A stretch of DNA of 64,000 bases from Nereocystis luetkeana (taxonomy: Eukaryota; Sar; Phaeophyceae; Laminariales; Laminariaceae): NCBI GenBank assembly GCA_031213475.1, contig JARUPZ010000025.1, forward strand, positions 8,640,592-8,704,591, in the 5' to 3' direction. Shown in pieces: positions 36,766 through 49,700 of this stretch. The notes under the pieces are model-generated. The model was not told the origin of the DNA. It did no database searches and saw only the letters and a list, made by a program, of their open reading frames with translations. A program made the position numbers and the translations under genes. Position 1 is the first letter of the stretch, and each line of letters begins with the position of its first letter.

Positions 36766-37435
36766 CTCCCCCTATGGTCATACGACTACGGCCATGCATG
36801 AGATCGAGTACATCCCTCCTATCGAGTGCACCCCCTCCCTCCCCCCCCCAGCCCCAACGGATACACACAACCCCACCTAACGGATATATACCCCACACAC
36901 ACAACGGATACACCCCCCCTCCTCCCCCGACGGGTACACCTTCCCCTCCAACGGATACTCCCTCCGTCCCCCCCACCGTTCCCCAACGGATATATCGGGA
37001 GTTAAAAACGGTACTCCTCCCTGTGAGTCGCTTCGTTGGTTACCGTTGCTACGCTGCGCTCGTGTACGTGATTCATGGTTTGATACCCGTGGTTTGTGCG
37101 GGGTTTTTTGTCGTTTTTGGACAGCATGTTGCGCCGCATTCTTTGTTTTCGTTCGCCGTACGTGAGTGTGTGCGTCTTTTGTCGTGCAGCACACACGTGC
37201 AAAAAGATACACACGTGTACTAATTAATACATACAGCAATTAGCTAACAGAAAAGAAACTGGTAACCAAACGACAAAAAATAATAGAAAAACGGGGAAAC
37301 AAAAAAATGACAAAAAAATAAGACCAGAACCCATGAAGAGCGCAACACAAAAGTAACGCCAAAGACGAGAAAGAAAAGAAAAAACACGGAAAACAAAACG
37401 AAAACGAAACGAAGAATTTTTCTGTATAATAGTAC

Positions 37436-37562
37436 CTTTCCCCTCTGGCAGCTCGGGACTGTCACTTGTCAGAGACACACGGACATCCTCATGCACACCA
37501 TCGATAGCCGCCACCGCCCCCAAGACGCATCCCCCCACGAAAATATGTCGGCCGAGAACACT
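37436..37562 (-). CDS. Unassigned exon candidate
   Basis: Acceptor cgttaag, donor gtacta. Encodes HIFVGGCVLGAVAAIDGVHE and a polar stretch SDSPELPEGK. Good composition and splice sites, no partner exon or family found. Confidence 0.3.
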
Positions 37563-38030
37563 CTTAACGGACAGCCGTCAACACCTTGAAAGGAAGGCGT
37601 CAAAGCCTTGACGGACAAACGCCAAACCCTTGACGGTACGTGTGGCTTGGACGCCCCCCCCCCCCCCCCCCCCCCTTGCACAATGTGAGCGTGAATAAAT
37701 TCTTGTGGAGGCGTTGAACAATGTACCGCACCCTTAGGCGTACCGAATCGAGAGGTTGTCGACACCTCGTGGGAACGTCTACATTATTCAACGTCTCCAC
37801 TCCACAAGGAGTTTTCTACGCCCGCATTTTGCAGGGGGGGGGGGGGGGGGTCACGAGCGCCTGTGGGACAGCCGTCAAAACATTTGACGGACAGTCGTCA
37901 AACCCTTGACGGACATCTGTCAAGGAAATATCACACTACAACTAGTATGTCAAGTCTAAAAAGTCCTTGAAGGGCCAAATCTAGAGCGTCAACTGACATT
38001 TTCTCCCCGGTACCCGATGCAAACAGGAGT

Positions 38031-38127
38031 TAACCCTTTTAGAACCGCAGTCCCTTATGTGGGGACAAACCACTTAAATTTCAAGTAGTTTGTCCCCAAA
38101 ACGGGACTGCGGTTCTAAAGGGGTTAA
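38031..38127. mobile_element. MITE-B
   Basis: Near-consensus copy. Confidence 0.82.
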
Positions 38128-38179
38128 GCAACTCCGGGATTCCACCGTCCTTCCCCTTCCACCTCCTCCCGGGTATTCT

Positions 38180-38920
38180 TGCTCATCCCCAAGAATTTCA
38201 ACCGATCGAACCGAACCAAATCGAGTCGAACCTATTCGAGCCAAACCCAGCCGAGCCGAAGCGAAACGATTCAAACCGATTCGAACCGAATGGAGCCGAA
38301 CCGAATCGAACAGTCGAACCCAACCGAACAAAGCACTACCGACCCGACACGAACTAAATCGAACCGCACTATAACCGAGCCCAACCGAGACGAGACGAAC
38401 CGAATCGAACCGAGCCGGACCGAACGGAGCCAAAGCAAGCCGAATCTCACGGAGACGAACCGAACAGAGCCGAACGGAGCCGAGCCGAGCCGAACCAAAC
38501 CGATTGGAACCGAGCGGAGTCCAACCGAAAGGAGCCGAAGCGCACCGCACCGATCCGGGATTAACCGAACACAGCGGGACCGAACAGAACAAAACCGAAA
38601 GAAGACGAAGGAACCACACCTAGCCAAGCGGAGCCCAGCCGAACCGGACGGAAGGGAACCGAACCGAATCGAATCGACTAGAGCCAAAAGGAACCGAACG
38701 CAACGGAAAGGACCCACCAGACCCAAGTGGAACCCATCCTAGCCGAACAAAACCGAACCAAAAAAGATGGAACATAATTCAAGGGGAAAAAACTAACCCA
38801 GCGGAGCCTAACCCAACCGAATCAAACGGAATTGAATCGAAGCGAGCCGAACCGAATCCTACAAAAACCGAACCGAAACGAACCGAGCCGAACGGAATCA
38901 AACCGAACGCGCCTCTCTTC
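38180..38920. repeat. Degenerate gaaccgaaccga satellite
   Basis: About 740 bp of drifting 5-10 bp units rich in accga. Confidence 0.85.
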
Positions 38921-39105
38921 CTTCAACTTGTTTTAGCAGCTAACGCAGTTACAAACTAACCGCACCCGCGCATAAGAGGTAGAAAACTACTTGGTAGCGA
39001 GACTGCATAACGCCTGCAGCAAAACCCCGGTCAAAACGGCTCACGCGTGCAGGGGCAAAAGGAGCACTACATGTAGAGGCGTAAAAATTTAATAAATCGG
39101 ACCAA

Positions 39106-39136
<31 letters not shown>

Positions 39137-40039
39137 TGATCAGATTCGAAAGACGGCGTGTAAACATACGCGGGGATAATATGTCGGTTTGGGTCCATTT
39201 TGAACGTCTGAGTACTGACCCCCCCCCCGGAAATAGATGACATTGAAAACCCCCTACTAGCGTGTAGTAACACGAGTGATAAGATAACACACAGGGTGAT
39301 AAGATAGCACACAGTGTGATAAGATAACACACAGGGCGATTAGAAAACACACCCCCTGGGACGACTTTTCCGAGACTACTTTATTTTCCAGAACTAAGGC
39401 GGGGGGGGGGGGGGGGGGGGGGGGGGCACACACAACAAAAACGATGGCTGTGGAAATATCTCGCCGAGAATTCTCCATTTCACAGATGCATCGCTCGGCG
39501 TTTGCACTCTCAGTTGCCCGAGGAAGATCGGAACGGAGATTTGTCCGAGGGGGCGGGGGGGGGTTACCTTATCACACGTGTTGCAGTACCGCATAGTGTT
39601 CTTTCGTCACACGCGTAGGGCGGGAGGTACTTGGAAGCAGACTCAAGTATGGATGTAGTCCAGCCTTCTTACAGAGCCGCATTTACGTCTGCGTGGAAAA
39701 CTACTTGACATTTTAGAGTGACACACAGGTTTTCAGAGAAAAAAAACGCCCCAGAATCAACCGCGGAAAACTGTGTGGAATTGTATCAGAAAACAAAAAA
39801 AAAGATAGCAGTCAAGCCACCGTTAGAGCTGTACCTACGTCTAGGGAGGGGGGACAAGCGCTTGGGAAAATACTGGAAAACGTTTGCAGTACTGCATTCA
39901 TAGTCGGAAGCGTTAACCTTCCCAATCGTCAATCACCACAGCCGTAACATGGCCAAGCAACAAATCCGAAGTACGACCAATCCACAATCAACGAATATAA
40001 TGACCAATCAACAGAGCCGGAAGCTGGCAAGTTACCACA

Positions 40040-40610
40040 GCGGAAAGACGATACGTCATCAATCATCGCAGTCAATCAGTGACCAATAACAAATCACCAC
40101 AGCCGAAAGACGACCAATCGCCAATCACCACACCCGACCGACAACCAATCACCATCCACCACCGCCAAACGTTGACCAATCACCAACCCCCACAGCCGAC
40201 AGAGGGGGTGCTCGTCTGTTGTAGATACTCCCCAAGTTTTACCATTCATCACAACAAAATGTTGACCAATAATTGATGACCACACACGACCACGACCGAT
40301 CACCCATCACCACCGCCAAACGTTGACCAATCACCAATCCCCACCGCCAAAAGTTGATAATTCACCAATCACCACAGCCGAATAAAAAGATGGGGTGCTC
40401 TTCTCTTGTACTCCTGGTACGCCGCCAGCGACCCGATCTGTATTCTCAGTCATCACAGGCAACAGGTTGACCAATCATCAATCACCACAGCCAGACGTTG
40501 ACCAGTCACCGATCACCACATCCCACCGACTACCAATGACCAAACACCACCGCCAAATGTTGACCAATCAGCAATCACCACAGCCGAAATAACAGAGAGG
40601 GCGCTCTTCT
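40040..40610. repeat. caatcaccacagccga minisatellite
   Basis: Units of ~25 bp that enclose the DUF1295 last exon and its copies. Confidence 0.75.
40190..40445 (-). pseudogene. Extra copies of the DUF1295 last exon
   Basis: At about 40440-40378 a copy is open to a matching TGA (GSLAAYQEYKRRAP...), lacking the 5' half. A shorter, diverged copy lies at about 40238-40195. Confidence 0.6.
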
Positions 40611-40677
40611 CTTGTAGTCCTGATAAGCCGTCAGCGACCCGTATTTCTTATCGGCCCCATGCTCTAGGGTGGGGGTG
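40575..40677 (-). CDS. DUF1295 gene, last exon
   Basis: Acceptor ctgatcag. TLEHGADKKYGSLTAYQDYK and a basic end match the family C-terminus (LLE..ADkkyG...Y..Yk). Stop TGA at 40577-40575. Embedded in a minisatellite that carries further copies. Confidence 0.85.
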
Positions 40678-43600
40678 CTGATCAGGATAAGGATAGCCGC
40701 CTGATATTATACATATGTATAGATATCCCGGAAATATGCACACGCGAAAGCGGGGGGGGGGGGGGGCAAGACGGGGGGAGGGTGGGGGGGAAGGGGAGGG
40801 AGAGGGAGGGTGGGGGGGGGGGGGGTGGAAGGGAGGGAAGGAGAGGGGGGGTAGGGGAAGTGGGGGGGGGGGGGGGAGGGAGGGAAGGAGGGATGGAGGG
40901 GAAGGGGGAGGGCAGTGGGAGGGAGGAGGGGGCGGGGGACAGAGGGAGGGAGGAGGAAGGGGGGGAGGGGCAGAAGGAGGGAGGAGGGGGGGGGGGGAGA
41001 AGGGACAGAGGGAGGAAGGGGGGAGTGAGGGAGTGAGAGTACGGGGGAGGAGGGCGGAGGAGGGGGGGAGGGAAGGGGGAGGCGCGTAGTGCGGTAAAAC
41101 ACCACAAGCTGCATAGGATCACTCCGTCCGGAAAGGTAAGGACTGTTCTCCTTGGGTATTCCTCTCATCCCCTTCGGGGTTTCCGATGAAAAACATGAAC
41201 AACTGTGGGGAAGTGTGGTGATCTCAACCTTTCATGTTTACCAATCCGTCGGACGATCAGAATGGGGTCCGAGTAGGAACACAGTAGTACTGATATTTCG
41301 GGGGGGGGGGGGGGGGTTCCCAACACGGCGGCTGGCGAGGCTTTTCTCCGTTCCGGCTCACCACAAAAGCAGGCCCAGCGAGAGTGATCCAACCCGCGCC
41401 GCCCACAACTCCGCGGCTGCAGAAGACGAAAAATCCCGACCAAATAACCTGAAAGAAAATTCCGAGAAAATTCCGAGAAAATTCAGAACGAACACACATC
41501 GTATATATGGCAGTGCCTTGATGGGGAACTGGAAAGCTCTCCCTCGCACCTGTCTTCGAATGGCAAACCCTCGTTTACCTTATATATACCATTGAGGGCC
41601 GGTACTACAGTACCGTACCCGAAACATAAAAATAAGGGGAGAAAAAAGACAGCACCAGGTTAGGAAGAGCTCCACAATCCTTTCGGGCTGACCTGTACCG
41701 CAGTTTTGTTTGGAACACACCTTTTTTTTCAAGCAAGAAAACTCCACAAACTAAGAAGTACACTCAAACGAGAAAATTATCCTGGGCCACTACCTCGTTT
41801 TCAAGTCAGAGCGCCGGTACTGCCCCCGAAAAACCTACCCCTGTGCTACCGCTGTGCCTATTACGGGGGACCAGAGTTAATAGGACCTATGGTATACATA
41901 AAAACCTATATATTTGACCATTTTTACTAACAATATTTGGTCCTATTAACTATGGCCCCCCGTAATAGGACAATTTCTTTCGAAAAAAGGTTTTTGCTTC
42001 TTATTCTCGAAAAAAAGAGCTGGAAAAAGAGGGAAAAGAGGAAAAAAAGGGGAAAAAAAACTAAACCAGGAAAATATGACAGCGGGCGAAAAATCAGGAA
42101 CGCTTGGATTTTCCCTTCAAGGAAGTAAAACCAGGATAATCAGTAAATTCAAGGCAAAACCACTTACTTCGCAAATAACGGGCCTTACACCTTACCAGGT
42201 ACCACACACGCCTTTTTTCCGAGACCTACGTATACTAAGGGTATACAAAGGGGGGGTGTATTATACCGGAACCAACATGAAAAAACAAATGCTCACCATC
42301 TCGCCGATGTAGTTGGGGTGGCGGCATCGAGACCAGAGTCCGACGTCGATAAATTTCCCAGCATTTTCCGGGTCAGCCTTGAAGTCTCGCTTCTGGTTGT
42401 CGGCCGTCACCTGCATAAATTGGGTATTTATTGGTGAATCCCGAGTGGTTAGTCGTGGTGACCAGTCACCACGCAAGGTGGGGATGGAGCACATCTGAAT
42501 ATTCGTTGTTTGACTTTTAGGACCGCAGTCCCGTTTTTGGGACAAAACATTCAACTTCTTAGTAGTTTGTCCCCCAAACGGGACTGCGGTTCTAAAAAGG
42601 TTAAGGAGTCCGTTTACGGTCATTTCTAACCAGCGCAAGAAACAAGATTCGTGCCCAGACGACATGAAAACATACCAAACACGTTTCGAGCAAAAAAAAT
42701 AGAACGCCAAAACAACAGAGCAGTATTCGTGATAAAATACCATGCAAAAAAAAACAAAAAAAAACACCGGTCACAAAAATGTCACACGATTCATACACAG
42801 GAGGGGGGCAGCATTTCATCTCCGGGGAAAAAACGCCTGCGATGGTGTGGAAACTCCCTGTTTCGCTTTCGTCTGCAACCACAAATGATTGGCCTGAAAA
42901 CCTATTCTCGAAAAGGAAGAAAACCCTACTGTAGAAAGAACAACCCCCGACACATTTAAAGCTCAAAAAGAAAGAAACGCCTACCTATCACTACGTAACA
43001 ACTCTTACTCTTTGCAAACCCAGAAATCCCCGAAACACGAAACACTAGCGTGTGTGTACTACGTATCACTTTGTTCTGATTTATAACAAGTGTTAGTACA
43101 GTGTTATTTAGTACAAGCGGTCCACGTATTTTCGGACGGAGTGGAAACATGAGTATCACGTACACTCTGCCCGAGAATGTAAGCAGGGTGGTTTGGGGTA
43201 TTTCATCTCACCATGAAGATGTTGCTTGCGTTGCGGAAGAGAGTGGTACCGCTCTCTCTCAATATGTAAGGGTCGTTTTGATGATATTTATACACAAATG
43301 TTGTTTTATTTGGGGATATAGTGGTATTAAATTACCCATTCGTCGAAGTCACACGTCGGACATTTCATATACAGATCCAAGATGACCTACAGATAGATCA
43401 TCTAGATCATCTACAGATATATAATCTACAGATAGATAATCGAGATCATCTACAGATCGATCGTCTACAGATCGGTCATCTACAGATAGATCAACTACAG
43501 ACATATCCTATAACCTGCCGCTACGACGTGCTTGTGCAGGATCTGTACTGTACGTATCCAACCCAGAAAACATGTGTTAATAGACCCTGCCGATTAAACG

Positions 43601-44853
43601 GCTCCCACTCGGCAACATGATCTAGATCGTACAGATCGTACAGATCATACAGATCAGGGATCTAACTGCCCCGAAAGATATAGATTAACAGGTAGGAATG
43701 ATCTGTAGATGATCTATCCGATCTGTGCGACGTGTGCTACTATCCACGGCGCGAGTGTCTCTCAGCAAGAAACTGCCCTATCTTGCGTGACTTGTCCTAT
43801 CCTGTCCTGTTCTGTGATCGTGATGATGATGATGTTCTCATACGAAGCTCATTTCCCTGATGAAGAAAAAAAAAATACCCCCGTTGTCGCAAAAACAGGC
43901 GAAAAAAAAAAAAAAAGCCTTGGAAGAAAATAAACTACTGCTGTAGCGTATACCGGTGTAAAATAATCCGGTAGGTACACCACCAGAACTATTACGGGGT
44001 ACCATAGTAAATAGGGCCCACGTTACACACAAAAACCTACCTGGTATGTATTAAACTATTTTTAGTAAAAATAATTGGTCCTATTTACTATGGTCCACCG
44101 TAATAGAAAGGGGCCGGCACGAACGGGCTGTGGTATACCATCTTGATAGCAGGAACACTTCTATGGCATGTTGTTGTTCTTGCTGTGGTAATTATCAACG
44201 TCATCGCGTCAATAGCTACTGTTATTCTTGTTGCTGTTTTCACATTAATCCAACGCTTTCTTTATAACCTAGCGAACGACAGGCTCCAAAACACTAGCCA
44301 GGTACCAGGTATGAGGTACGAATGGAGTGGAAGAACACCTCAGCAACGCAATAAAAAAAGCAAAACAAAAATACAAACGCACGAAGCGGTACGACACATG
44401 CACACTGCAACGACGGTAAGCACGTCGAACACCCCAGGCCAAAACACAAGTGAAATCAGCGTATTGTATCCTGTAGTGCATCCGCCGCAGGTGAAGCAGT
44501 TGTTAGCGTGCGTGTGCCGTGTGGCACGTGCCATACCTCTAGAGAGAAGCCTGCTAGCCAAACCGCCAACCCGATGGCCTCCCGTCCGCCTAGACTCCCA
44601 AGATCGCCTGTAGAGGATGGAGTGTTGCCGTTACAGTAGAGTCAGTAGGGGTAGGGGGTAGGGGGAGGGTGGTTGGGGGTGGTGTTAGTGTTGGTGTTGG
44701 TGGGATGGCGTGTTGTCGTTACAGTAGAGTCAGTAGGGTGGGGGAGGGTTGGGGGTGGCGGTGGCGGCGGCGGCGGCGGTAGCAGTGGTAGCCGTGGTAA
44801 ATGAGGTGGACGTAGTTGAGGTAGTAATTGAGGTGGAAGAAGTGGTGGGGAAG

Positions 44854-44901
<48 letters not shown>

Positions 44902-44927
44902 ATAGTAGTAGTAGTAGTAGCAGTAGC

Positions 44928-44986
<59 letters not shown>

Positions 44987-44993
44987 CAGTAGC

Positions 44994-45034
<41 letters not shown>

Positions 45035-46363
45035 TAAAGAGCAGTCGAAGTAGCATCAGCAGTAGCACTAGTAGTGGCATCACAAAATGACGCAACTCTT
45101 ACCAACAGTTCCAAGCACAACAGACTTGATCTCGAAACGTGGTTGCAGGCTCTACACATATTTCCAAGTAGTCTCCAAGGACGAGGGTGTCGTTTCTAAA
45201 AGGGTTGCTCGGGAAAGCATTCCCCGTTCGATATTCCTATCATCCGTAGACTTGCATGTCGGCACGACTCGTCACCAACTAGTTACATATGTTGGACTAC
45301 TCTGTTACTTCGTCGATTCTCGGAGGTGCCGACTATTCGAGTTCTTGGGTTTTCATACATGTAGGGGGGATAATTGAATACGGGATGTGTTTTCCCTTTA
45401 TTGGCTGGGGCCGCCTCGGCCGGAGAGGGCTCATGTTTGGCTGACTCAAGTCGGCAAGTCGGCTGTCCATCAGCTGGCTTCGTTAGCCGACTTTCCAACC
45501 AGAGTCGATTTAGGTGGCTAACGAAACCTCTTTGAAAGTGATCAGGACCCCTATTACGCACAAAAAACTACCAGGTACAATTTACAGTATTTTTACAATT
45601 TACGGGGGACCATAGTGAAGAGGACCAAATATTGTTGGTAAAAATAGGGAAAATATAGGTTTTTGTGTTCACCGTTGGTCCTATTTACTATGGCCCCCCG
45701 TAAAATAAGGATATTTGGTGCTGGTCCCCGGTATTAATCGTGAAATCCTGCAGACTCGGACATCCATCCATCAACTCTGCCGAAACTCCATTTTACGCAT
45801 GTGGACATGAAATTTTAAACACGGTGTCTTTGTCCATTCAACATTCGAAACACGTTCCGTTCTGACTTTGTATCTTTCTTCTTCTTTTCCTGTCCCGAGA
45901 ACTATGACCGGTTTAACGATCCGAAGCAAAAAAACAAAACAGCCACGATATCCCTCCCGAAAAACATCTTCAGTACTTCAGAAGGGGCTATGACCTATAC
46001 GTCTCTCTCACCTCTAGGATCCACCATGTGGAGGGCTAGCATGGGCAGAGGGGTGAAAAACACCCACATCCCCTGGTTTCCACATAAAAGGGCGAGTCGA
46101 TACATGGATAGAATGGGTGGAAGGAGATGGCGAGGGAGAAGGAAGGGAGGAGAGGGGAGGGGGGGGAGGGGATAGGAGGGCGGGGCGAACCTTACGCGAG
46201 GGAGAACACGTTGCCTTACTCCAACCAGTCTTCTACTCCAAATGTAAGCATGCATGTCAGGACCGGAGGAGGGAGAGGGAAGGAGGAGAGCGAGTCTTGT
46301 TCGCGACAGAAAGCTACTACTACTACTACTAATTGTAGTAAATCACTACTACTACTACTGCAG

Positions 46364-46421
<58 letters not shown>

Positions 46422-46456
46422 TATTACTACTACTGCTGCTTCTACTACTGCTGCTT

Positions 46457-46517
<61 letters not shown>

Positions 46518-46540
46518 CACTATTACTACTACTGCTGCTT

Positions 46541-46596
<56 letters not shown>

Positions 46597-46609
46597 GCTA
46601 CCACTGCTC

Positions 46610-46659
<50 letters not shown>

Positions 46660-46669
46660 GCTACTGCTT

Positions 46670-46741
<72 letters not shown>

Positions 46742-49700
46742 TTACTACTACTGCTACTGCTACTGCTACCACTACTACCGCCGCTATCCGTACACCTCCA
46801 TTAGTATCTAGCCCTGCTCAAGTATCTAAGGTAAAGCTACCTGGACGGTCCAGAAGAGGAGGAACTTGAGTGGTCTATCCCTGACGTGGTTGAACCTGGA
46901 ATCATGTCTTTGCCGTCGGATCCTTTGGAACAGAAACGTTCCGAGCCTGGTCGAGCAGAATGGGATGTATCAGACAGATCGGACACGTTAGACAGATCAG
47001 GCAGGTTAGATAGATCAGACAGATCAGGCGTATCAGATACCCTGGTATACAATATCTATCAGATACACCAGACAAATCAGACACACCAGACAGATCAGAT
47101 ATATCACACATATCAGATAGATCACACAGACCACACAGATGAGACATATCAGATAGACGAGACATATCAGAGAGATTACATAGATTAGACATATCAGACC
47201 GGCCAGACAGATCAGATAGATCAGACAGATAAGACATGTCAGGCCCCCATTTCATCACCTAGATCTTCCAGGGGCAGACATAAACTCCGCTTTGCGAGCA
47301 GGAAAGCATCAGGGCTGTTCACGGATCGGGTCATGCCTCGCGGGTCAGGCCGGGTCGGGTCGGGTACGGGTAATCCGACCCGACCCGTTAGAGTTTGAAA
47401 ACCTCCTGACTCGACCCGACCCGTCCTGACCCGTGAGATTCCAAAACCTTCCTGACCCGACCCGCGTATCGGGTCATAATCCGTCAAGAGCTCTAGAAAA
47501 AATAGCAAACAAGAACATACAGACTATATCCGCATGCTATTTTTTAGAAAACGCAAGCCTCGGGAGTAGGGGAAATAAACTAACACATCGGGCACACCAG
47601 ATCGTTATTTCATGATCTAGCTTTTCCAGGGAAAACGTAGGATCTGTAGATGATCTACTACACTAGAAATCGTGATTTTTCGAAACAGAGACCTTCCGAG
47701 CCTGATGAAGGAGCGCGGGACAGAGCGGGGGGAAAAATACACGTGTAAAAAACAATTTAACAACTACCTACATTTTCGAAGTTAGTCGTTTCGTAGTGAA
47801 CGAAAAACTAATTATTTATTTTCCGAATTCGGGCAGACGAAATGAAACATATCAAACAGATCAAGATCCCCCCCCCGCTCCACCGCTACCACCATCACCT
47901 TTCCTCCCCACCCTCGCCACCAACATACCAGGTAACTACCAACACCACCACCAACCCCTTCCCCCCCCTCCCCTTTTTCTATAGGTTGGGGTTGGCGTCG
48001 GTTGGCAAAGACACTGTAAAACATGCCGCTCACTACGTGAGCTAGACAACCAGGGTACCGTTTTTGTTTTGTTTTATTTTTTGGCGGTCGCCCACAGCTG
48101 GTTGTCGAGTTACTGTAGATCGTGTGTGCGAGGTAAAGAACCTTTACTCCGCACATGGGAATGATCGTATCACGTAGCGTTCAAGGTGAGGCACCCAAGA
48201 GGCGGATACATAGTACTCCCATTGCTGTCTCTGGAAGTGCCTACACCGGAAATCAAATCAACTCATTGAAGCTGTCATCCATATGCAAGTCCGCCTCACA
48301 AGCGGTTCTTAGTAGGATGCAGCTCACCCTTCATGCGACTCGCCGGACTCTTCACGGCGCTGCGCGCTTGGTGCAAGCAATGTCTGCCTGGTCCGTGAAA
48401 ACCCGACATGCTCCGTCTCGGCATTGTAGGGATGCGAGGGTCAATGGTCATACGACTACGGCCATGCATGAGATCGAGTGCATCCCTCCTAGCGAGTACA
48501 CCCCGCCCCCCCCGCCCCTTCCCTCTATCCCGGCAATGCAGAGATGCGAAGGTCTATGGTCATGACATGAGTACCCCACCCCCGCCCCCCCCTCTCCGCC
48601 CCACCACCTACCTCGTAGTCCAGATCAAGACCAACGTGGTGGCGATGAGTTGCCTGGGAGCGGTGATGACGAGGGACCGAACATCAAGCAGCCCCTCCCC
48701 GAAAAAACGCTTCAGTGAGCCCATCTGGCTGAAGACCGCCACGGACATGAAGGCAAGCATCCCTAGAGAAAAATCCAGGAAAGGGGTACGTGGAGAATGA
48801 CAAAAGGTCGGGGAGGGATGTGTGGGAGGGGGGGACTCATTTGTTGCTTGCCTCAGTCTTCGCCACGCGTCCCTTTCGAGATGGAGCACCGTTCCTACTC
48901 CCATTGATAATAGAGACACCTCCAACATTTGGGCGCTCATGACGATTTTTCCATACATTCAGCATTCTACGCTTAAAACAAAAATGCTCGATCTTATCGT
49001 ATTAATGTTAGTAGTACATAAAACACGTTTTGTTGTAAAACATCTTTCGAATTGCGTTGTCGATTTTCATCTCCTGTGGCTTGGAAGGGTATGCAGCTGG
49101 CTGACATGTCTACCGCATCATCAACCTTGATGTCATACCCACATGTCTTCGCTCATAAACGCACCTCCCTCCCTTCACTGTCCGGGGATGACCGAGAAAC
49201 CCTATGGTCCAACACCATTGCACTCCCCCAAGAAAATCATACACCATGGTAAAAACCTCCGCATTTTTTTTATTTTATTTTTCAATCATCACTTTCACTT
49301 TCCTGCCTTACTCGTAGGAGGTTTTACCCTCAACGAGCTTCTGGACAAGCCGTGGTCACAGGTGTCTACCCTTCTCCCCCCCGGTACGTGCCTTTTATTT
49401 TTTGTCGCGCATAGGGTTCAGCATTCCCACTGCTCGTCGATTTTCATCGAATGTAGCTAACTCACGCTCTCGCGCTTTCCGCTAATCAATTTCTTTTTTG
49501 CAAGAAAAAGCCACGAGCATGCACTCCTCGGTGAGACTTGAACCCACGAAATTGACCTTGATAGGCACGCGGGCCACCCACCAAGCCACCGGGGACGCCG
49601 AAAAATGAAAAAAAATGTAAGTAGATACTTCGTATTCGCATACACTCGGCTATACCATATCAACCGAGAGATTACCTATTTACACCCTCGTAAACATCTA

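Noticed and set aside
37469..37765. Kinase-like reading FSADIFSWG near 37540
   Set aside because: Only a 9-residue likeness, in a frame with no further kinase motif; the alternative frame with good splice sites is listed instead at low confidence.
38074..38742. Two overlapping long frames
   Set aside because: Produced by the accga satellite, which has few stops in either direction.
40682..41168. Pro-rich and Gly-rich frames on both strands
   Set aside because: Poly-G/GGA low-complexity tract; no splice sites or family match.
46127..46811. Long Leu, Tyr and Val frames
   Set aside because: They come from the (cta)n microsatellite; the same applies to 44719-45159 (gta)n.
46881..46895. Possible 15-base intron (gt...ag) in DUF1295 exon 4
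   Set aside because: The 15 bases are in frame and encode RFNHV, which matches the family motif, so the segment is simply exon.
47305..47490. acccgaccc repeats as telomere-like sequence
   Set aside because: Units are palindromic and interspersed, not a telomeric tandem array.
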